Shown here: positions 60,042-64,000 of the stretch, one piece after another
Layout of the letters: the number at the start of each line of letters is the position of its first letter
Position numbering within the stretch: position 1 is the first letter of the stretch
Source: CAVXNB01 sp963763085
GTDB lineage: Bacteria > Actinomycetota > Acidimicrobiia > Acidimicrobiales > Bog-793
DNA length: 64,000 nucleotides
Reading direction: 5' to 3'
Assembly: GCA_963763085.1 (NCBI GenBank)
Contig: CAVXNB010000004.1
Location: 1,116,001-1,180,000 of the forward strand
Translations under genes and position numbers: made by a program
Notes under the pieces: model-generated
Database searches by the model: none
Told to the model about the DNA's origin: nothing
The model's input: only the letters and a program-made list of their open reading frames with translations

Positions 60042-61645
60042 GCGTGTCGGACCCTGAGCCCGGGGGGCCAGATGTGCCTGTAGGGTCGCCGATCGTGCGC
60101 GCGCTCCTTTCCGTGTACGACAAGACCGGCATCCAGGCTTTCGCGGCCGGGCTCGTGGGCCTCGGGGTTGAGCTCGTCGCGAGCGGCGGCACCGCCCGGG
60201 TCCTCGAGGAAGCCGGAATCGATCACACCGAGGTCGCTGCCGTCACCGGCATGCCGTCGATGCTCGGCGGCCGCGTGAAGACCTTGCATCCGAGCATCCA
60301 TGCCGGCATCCTCGCCGACCGCTCGGTGCCGTCGCATCTCGCCGATCTGGCGGCTCACGACATCGCGGCGATCGACCTCGTCGCATGCAACCTGTACCCG
60401 TTCGGAGCGCAGCCCTCCATCGAGACCATCGACATCGGAGGACCTGCGATGGTCCGGGCGGCGGCGAAGAACCACGCGCACGTGACCGTCGTCGTGCATC
60501 CGGAGGAGTACGGCCTCGTGCTCGACGAGTTGCGGAAGGAGGGTGCCGTCAGCGCCGCGACCCGCCGGCGGCTGGCGCGCGACGCCTTCGCGCACACGGC
60601 CGCCTACGACGCCGCCATCGTCGGTTGGCTCGACGACACCGGGACGAGCGACGACGACGTGGCCGGCGGCTTCCCGACGAGTCTGCACCTCGCGCTCGAG
60701 CGGGGCATGGTGCTGCGCTACGGGGAGAACCCTCATCAGCGGGCTGCCCGTTACCGGACGCTCGGCGATCCGCCCGGGTGGTGGGACGGAGCCGTCCAAC
60801 ACGGTGGCCGCGAGCTCTCTTACCTGAACCTGCTCGACGCGGAAGCGGCCTGGACTCTCGTCCACGAGCTCGCCGGCCCGAACGGGCTCAGGCTCGCCCG
60901 CGACCTGGCGGCGGCGGTGATCGTGAAGCACACGAATCCCTGCGGGGTTGCTGTATCCGACGACCTGGGCACGGCGCACGCACGGGCGCTCGAGGGCGAT
61001 CCGGTCTCGGCCTTCGGCGGGATCCTCGCACTGAGCGGTCCCGTCACCGAGGCGCTGGCGGAGCAGATCGTGGACGGCCCACTGGTCGATGTTCTTGTCG
61101 CACCCGCCATCGACGACGGCGCCCTCGCCCGCTTCGCGGCCAAGCGCAGGAACATGCGCGTGATCGCCGCGCCCCCGCCGCGCCGGCCCCAGCTCGACCT
61201 TCGCCAGGTGGACGGGGGCTTTCTCGTACAGGAGCCCGACCGGATCGGGTCTGCTCCCGCGGACTGGCGGGTGGCGACCAAGCTCGCCCCCACCGACGAG
61301 CAGTGGCGCGATCTCGAGCTTGCCTGGAGAGTCTGCGCCCGGACGTCGTCGAACGCGGTGGTCTTGGCCTACGGTGGGCAGGTGGTCGGAATCGGATGTG
61401 GGCAGCAGAGCCGAGTGGACGCGGCGGAGATCGCCGGCCGCAAGGCCGCCGGACGAGCGCAGGGGGGAGCGGGGGCGAGTGACGCATTTTTCCCGTTTCG
61501 TGATGGGTTGGACGCGATGATCGACGCCGGCGCAACGGCCGTCGTGCAGCCGGGCGGGTCGCTTCGCGACGACGAGGTGATCGCGGCCGCCGACGAGCGC
61601 GGCATCGCCATGGTGTTCACCGGCGAACGCCACTTCCGCCACTGA
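60038..61645 (+). CDS. purH: Bifunctional AICAR formyltransferase / IMP cyclohydrolase
   Basis: PurH performs the last two steps to IMP. The 535-residue product has the MGS-like cyclohydrolase domain with LLSVYDKTGIQAFA, ELVASGGTARVLEEAG and GRVKTLHPSIHAGIL. The formyltransferase domain has RYGENPHQRAARY, IVKHTNPCGVAV (catalytic Lys-His) and SDAFFPFRDGLDAMIDAGATAVVQPGGS. It ends with GERHFRH, the family ending. GTG 60038 overlaps the SDR stop; about 19 non-conserved residues precede RALLSVYDK. Confidence 0.97.
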   Translation: MSVSDPEPGGPDVPVGSPIVRALLSVYDKTGIQAFAAGLVGLGVELVASGGTARVLEEAGIDHTEVAAVTGMPSMLGGRVKTLHPSIHAGILADRSVPSHLADLAAHDIAAIDLVACNLYPFGAQPSIETIDIGGPAMVRAAAKNHAHVTVVVHPEEYGLVLDELRKEGAVSAATRRRLARDAFAHTAAYDAAIVGWLDDTGTSDDDVAGGFPTSLHLALERGMVLRYGENPHQRAARYRTLGDPPGWWDGAVQHGGRELSYLNLLDAEAAWTLVHELAGPNGLRLARDLAAAVIVKHTNPCGVAVSDDLGTAHARALEGDPVSAFGGILALSGPVTEALAEQIVDGPLVDVLVAPAIDDGALARFAAKRRNMRVIAAPPPRRPQLDLRQVDGGFLVQEPDRIGSAPADWRVATKLAPTDEQWRDLELAWRVCARTSSNAVVLAYGGQVVGIGCGQQSRVDAAEIAGRKAAGRAQGGAGASDAFFPFRDGLDAMIDAGATAVVQPGGSLRDDEVIAAADERGIAMVFTGERHFRH

Positions 61646-62532
61646 TGGCCGCCATCTTGTTGGACGGCGAGGCGCTCGCCGCCAAGGTGCGGGCGGAGCT
61701 GGCCGCGCGGGTGGCCGAGCTGAAGTCGGCCGGCGTGACGCCCGGGCTGGGGACGATCCTCGTGGGCGACGACGGTCCGAGCGGCCGCTACGTGGCGATG
61801 AAGCACCAGGACTGCGCCCAGGTGGGGATCATCTCGGTGCACGAGGAGCTGCCGGCGGACGTGACCCAGGCGCACCTCGAGTCGGTCGTCCGCTCGCTCA
61901 GCGCCAACCCCGACGTCGACGCTCTCCTCGTCCAGTTGCCGTTGCCGGGCCACCTGGACGAGGAGCGGACCTTGCTGGCGGTGGATCCCGACAAGGACGT
62001 CGACGGGCTCCACCCGGTCAACCTCGGTCGTCTCGTGATGGGCGCCCCCGGGCCGCTCCCGTGCACGCCGGCCGGCATCGTCGAGCTGCTGAGCGAGTAC
62101 GGCGTGCCGGTGAGCGGGCGCCACGTCGTGATCATCGGGCGGGGGCTGACGATCGGCCGGCCGCTCGCCCTGCTGCTGGCTCTCAAGCGTCCGGGGTGCA
62201 ACGCCGCCGTCACGGTCGTGCACACCGGGGTGGCGAACCTGGGCGAGTACGTCGTTCGCGGCGACGTCGTCGTGGCCGCGGCCGGACGGGCCAACCTCGT
62301 TACCCCGGACATGGTGAAGCCGGGCGCGGCGGTCGTCGGAGCCGGCGTCTCGCGCGACGGCAAGCGGTTGCTGTCCGACGTCGACGAGTCGGTGGCCGAG
62401 GTCGCCGGCTGGATCACCCCGAGGATCGGGGGCGTGGGGCCGATGACGCGGGCGATGCTGTTGCGCAACACGGTGCTTGCCGCCGAGCGAAGAGCGGCGG
62501 CTCTAGCTGTTCCATCGCCAGCCCCTCGTTAG
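61645..62532 (+). CDS. folD: Methylenetetrahydrofolate dehydrogenase / cyclohydrolase
   Basis: FolD converts 5,10-methylene- to 10-formyl-tetrahydrofolate, the donor for PurN and PurH. The 295-residue product has the active-site Tyr and Lys in YVAMKHQDC (about 51-59) and QLPLPGHLDEERTLLAVDPDKDVDGLHPVN. The NADP-binding GRGLTIGRPLALLL (about 163-176) and GGVGPMTRAMLL are also present. ATG 61645 overlaps the purH stop. Its co-location with purN, purH and glyA makes functional sense. Confidence 0.97.
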   Translation: MAAILLDGEALAAKVRAELAARVAELKSAGVTPGLGTILVGDDGPSGRYVAMKHQDCAQVGIISVHEELPADVTQAHLESVVRSLSANPDVDALLVQLPLPGHLDEERTLLAVDPDKDVDGLHPVNLGRLVMGAPGPLPCTPAGIVELLSEYGVPVSGRHVVIIGRGLTIGRPLALLLALKRPGCNAAVTVVHTGVANLGEYVVRGDVVVAAAGRANLVTPDMVKPGAAVVGAGVSRDGKRLLSDVDESVAEVAGWITPRIGGVGPMTRAMLLRNTVLAAERRAAALAVPSPAPR

Positions 62533-62542
62533 GCTCGCCGCC

Positions 62543-63739
62543 ATGCCCGAGAAGATAACGATGGCGCCGAGCGGCGCGCTCCTGGTGCCGGACGAGCCCG
62601 TCATCCCCTACATCGAAGGCGACGGGATCGGCGTGGACATCTGGCCGGCCGCGCAGCTCGTGCTCGACGCCGCCGCCGCCAAGCACGCGAAGCGCGTCGC
62701 CTGGAAGGAGGTGCTCGCGGGCGAGAAGGCCTTCACGGAGACGGGCCAATGGCTGCCCGAAGCGACGGTCGAGTCGTTCCGCGACCATCTGATCGGCCTC
62801 AAGGGACCTCTCACGACGCCGGTCGGCGGCGGGATCCGGTCGCTCAACGTCGCCCTGCGACAGCTGCTCGATCTCTACGTGTGCCTGCGGCCCGTGCGTT
62901 GGTTCAAGGGCGTGCCGTCGCCGGTCGTCCACCCGGAGAAGGTCGACATGGTGATCTTCCGGGAGAACACCGAGGACGTCTATGCCGGCCTCGAGGTGCA
63001 GGAAGGCACCGAGGAGGCGCGGCGGCTCATCACGTACCTGGAAGAGCAGTTCGGATGGACGATACGCCCCGACTCGGGCATCGGGATCAAGCCCATCTCG
63101 GAGACGGGGTCGAAGCGCCTCGTCCGGGCGGCCCTGCAGTACGCGGTGCGGCGGCAACGACGGAGCGTCACGCTCGTGCACAAGGGGAACATCCAGAAAT
63201 TCACCGAAGGGGCCTTCCGGAACTGGGGCTACGAGGTGACCCGTGACGAGTTCGCCGACGTCGCGGTCGCCTGGGACGACTGCAACGGTCAGCCGGGTGG
63301 CAGGATCCTCGTCAAGGACGCAATTGCCGACATCACGTTCCAGCAGGTGCTGACGCGCCCCGATGAGTTCGACGTCCTCGCGGCGACGAACCTGAACGGG
63401 GACTACCTCAGCGACGCCCTCGCGGCACAGGTCGGGGGCATCGGGATCGCACCCGGTGGCAACATCAACTACGTCTCGGGACACGGCGTCTTCGAGGCCA
63501 CGCACGGCACGGCCCCGAAGTATGCCGGCCAGGACAAAGTCAACCCCGGCTCGCTGTTGCTGTCCGGCGTGCTCATGTTCGAGCATCTCGGATGGCAGGA
63601 GGCCGCCGACGACATCGTCGCCGCTCTCGAACGGACGATCGCCGACAAGATCGTCACCTACGACTTCGCCCGTCTGATGGAGGGCGCGCACGAGGTGCGC
63701 ACCAGCCAGTTCGCGGAGGCGATCGTCGAGCGGCTCTGA
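62543..63739 (+). CDS. icd: Isocitrate dehydrogenase (NADP-dependent type)
   Basis: Icd oxidises isocitrate to 2-oxoglutarate. The 398-residue product is of the E. coli dimeric type. The substrate Ser/Asn/Arg region is GGGIRSLNVALRQLLDLYVCLRPV (about 92-115). RENTEDVYAGLEV, VHKGNIQKF (Lys, about 215) and DVLAATNLNGDYLSDALAA (metal Asp) follow. HGTAPKYAGQDKVNPGS has Lys-Tyr at the positions that select NADP. ATG 62543 is ten bases after folD. mdh follows, giving two adjacent TCA genes. Confidence 0.96.
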   Translation: MPEKITMAPSGALLVPDEPVIPYIEGDGIGVDIWPAAQLVLDAAAAKHAKRVAWKEVLAGEKAFTETGQWLPEATVESFRDHLIGLKGPLTTPVGGGIRSLNVALRQLLDLYVCLRPVRWFKGVPSPVVHPEKVDMVIFRENTEDVYAGLEVQEGTEEARRLITYLEEQFGWTIRPDSGIGIKPISETGSKRLVRAALQYAVRRQRRSVTLVHKGNIQKFTEGAFRNWGYEVTRDEFADVAVAWDDCNGQPGGRILVKDAIADITFQQVLTRPDEFDVLAATNLNGDYLSDALAAQVGGIGIAPGGNINYVSGHGVFEATHGTAPKYAGQDKVNPGSLLLSGVLMFEHLGWQEAADDIVAALERTIADKIVTYDFARLMEGAHEVRTSQFAEAIVERL

Positions 63740-63765
63740 TTCGGGACGCGCCGGAAGGCCGATTA

Positions 63766-64000
63766 GTGTCCGATGCCGTGACCGACTCCACCACCTCGAC
63801 AACTCCGGCCCCGAGTCCGCGGCCGGTGCACGTGACCGTCACCGGGGCCGCCGGCCAGATCGGCTACTCGTTGCTCTTCCGGATCGCGTCGGGCCAGATG
63901 CTCGGCGAGCACCAGCCGATCGTGCTGCGCCTGCTCGAGATCGAGGCCGGCATGAAGGCGCTCGAGGGTGTCGTGATGGAGCTGGAGGACTGCGCCTTCC
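63766..64000 (+). CDS. mdh: Malate dehydrogenase (partial, N-terminal part)
   Basis: The visible residues include PVHVTVTGAAGQIGYSLLFRIASGQMLG, the NAD-binding glycine-rich motif of the LDH-like MDH group found in actinobacteria. IVLRLLEIEAGMKALEGVVMELEDCAF follows. The enzyme oxidises malate to oxaloacetate. GTG 63766 has GGAAGG at 63753-63758 and adds four residues; GTG 63778 is the alternative. The gene runs off the window end. Confidence 0.95.
   Translation, partial: MSDAVTDSTTSTTPAPSPRPVHVTVTGAAGQIGYSLLFRIASGQMLGEHQPIVLRLLEIEAGMKALEGVVMELEDCAF

Noticed and set aside
1..64000. tRNA, rRNA, CRISPR arrays, insertion sequences, restriction, toxin or phage genes
   Set aside because: I looked for CCA-type tRNA arms, regular spaced repeats, transposase or nuclease motifs and saw none I could support; a covariance-model search was not possible here.

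Overview
The window is high-GC DNA from an actinobacterium (Actinomycetota). This rests on the gene order secY-adk-map-infA-rpmJ-rpsM-rpsK-rpsD-rpoA-rplQ-truA-rplM-rpsI-glmM-glmS-acpS-nnr-alr-tsaE ... tsaB-rimI-tsaD-groES-groEL-guaB3-guaA, on the GuaB3 paralogue, on many GTG starts, and on stop/start overlaps (GTGA, TGATG). An Acidimicrobiia-like lineage is possible but is only an inference. No rRNA, tRNA, CRISPR array, transposase or phage gene was recognised.

Layout. 1-9.8 kb: the end of the large ribosomal-protein operon (rplR end, rpsE, rpmD, rplO, secY, adk, map, infA, rpmJ, rpsM, rpsK, rpsD, rpoA, rplQ), then truA, rplM and rpsI. 9.8-19.3 kb: cell-wall and cofactor genes (glmM, glmS, acpS, nnr, alr), an alpha/beta hydrolase, a reverse-strand zinc dehydrogenase, a family 4 uracil-DNA glycosylase and tsaE. 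19.3-35.5 kb: a block made almost only of membrane proteins (MarC, two unknown polytopic proteins, a three-module flippase-like protein, a K+ channel, SHOCT, HdeD, GAP and RDD proteins, a frameshift-riddled YbhN-like gene) plus a large LuxR/MalT regulator and a CPA1 antiporter. This block separates tsaE from tsaB-rimI-tsaD. 35.5-46.2 kb: t6A genes, CIRCE-controlled groES-groEL, a Nudix hydrolase, guaB3, guaA and pcrA. 46.1-58.5 kb: a GT-C-like membrane protein, TrhA, a stand-alone B12-binding protein, sucCD, ilvA, a MarR/MFS pair, a divergent glyA and a long proline-rich membrane protein. 58.6-64 kb: purN, an SDR, purH, folD, icd and the start of mdh.

Functional links. glyA, folD, purN and purH make and use one-carbon units for purines, and guaB3/guaA act further along the purine route. 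sucCD, icd and mdh are TCA-cycle genes. TsaB, TsaD and TsaE form the t6A tRNA-modification machine. GlmS, GlmM and Alr feed peptidoglycan synthesis.

Two things deserve most attention. First, many normally essential genes carry single-base frame breaks, often a missing C in a run of C (adk, rpsM, the 28.1 kb gene) and twice as breaks that restore the frame (rpsD). This points to consensus errors in the sequence rather than dead genes; affected genes are annotated over their full span. Second, an approximately 80-bp AT-rich palindrome occurs twice in opposite orientation (3499-3578 and 55711-55790) with a 43-bp identical core; I do not recognise it as a known element. Other features of interest are an 11-copy nonapeptide array in an RDD protein, a probable CTG start for infA, and two palindromic operator candidates.
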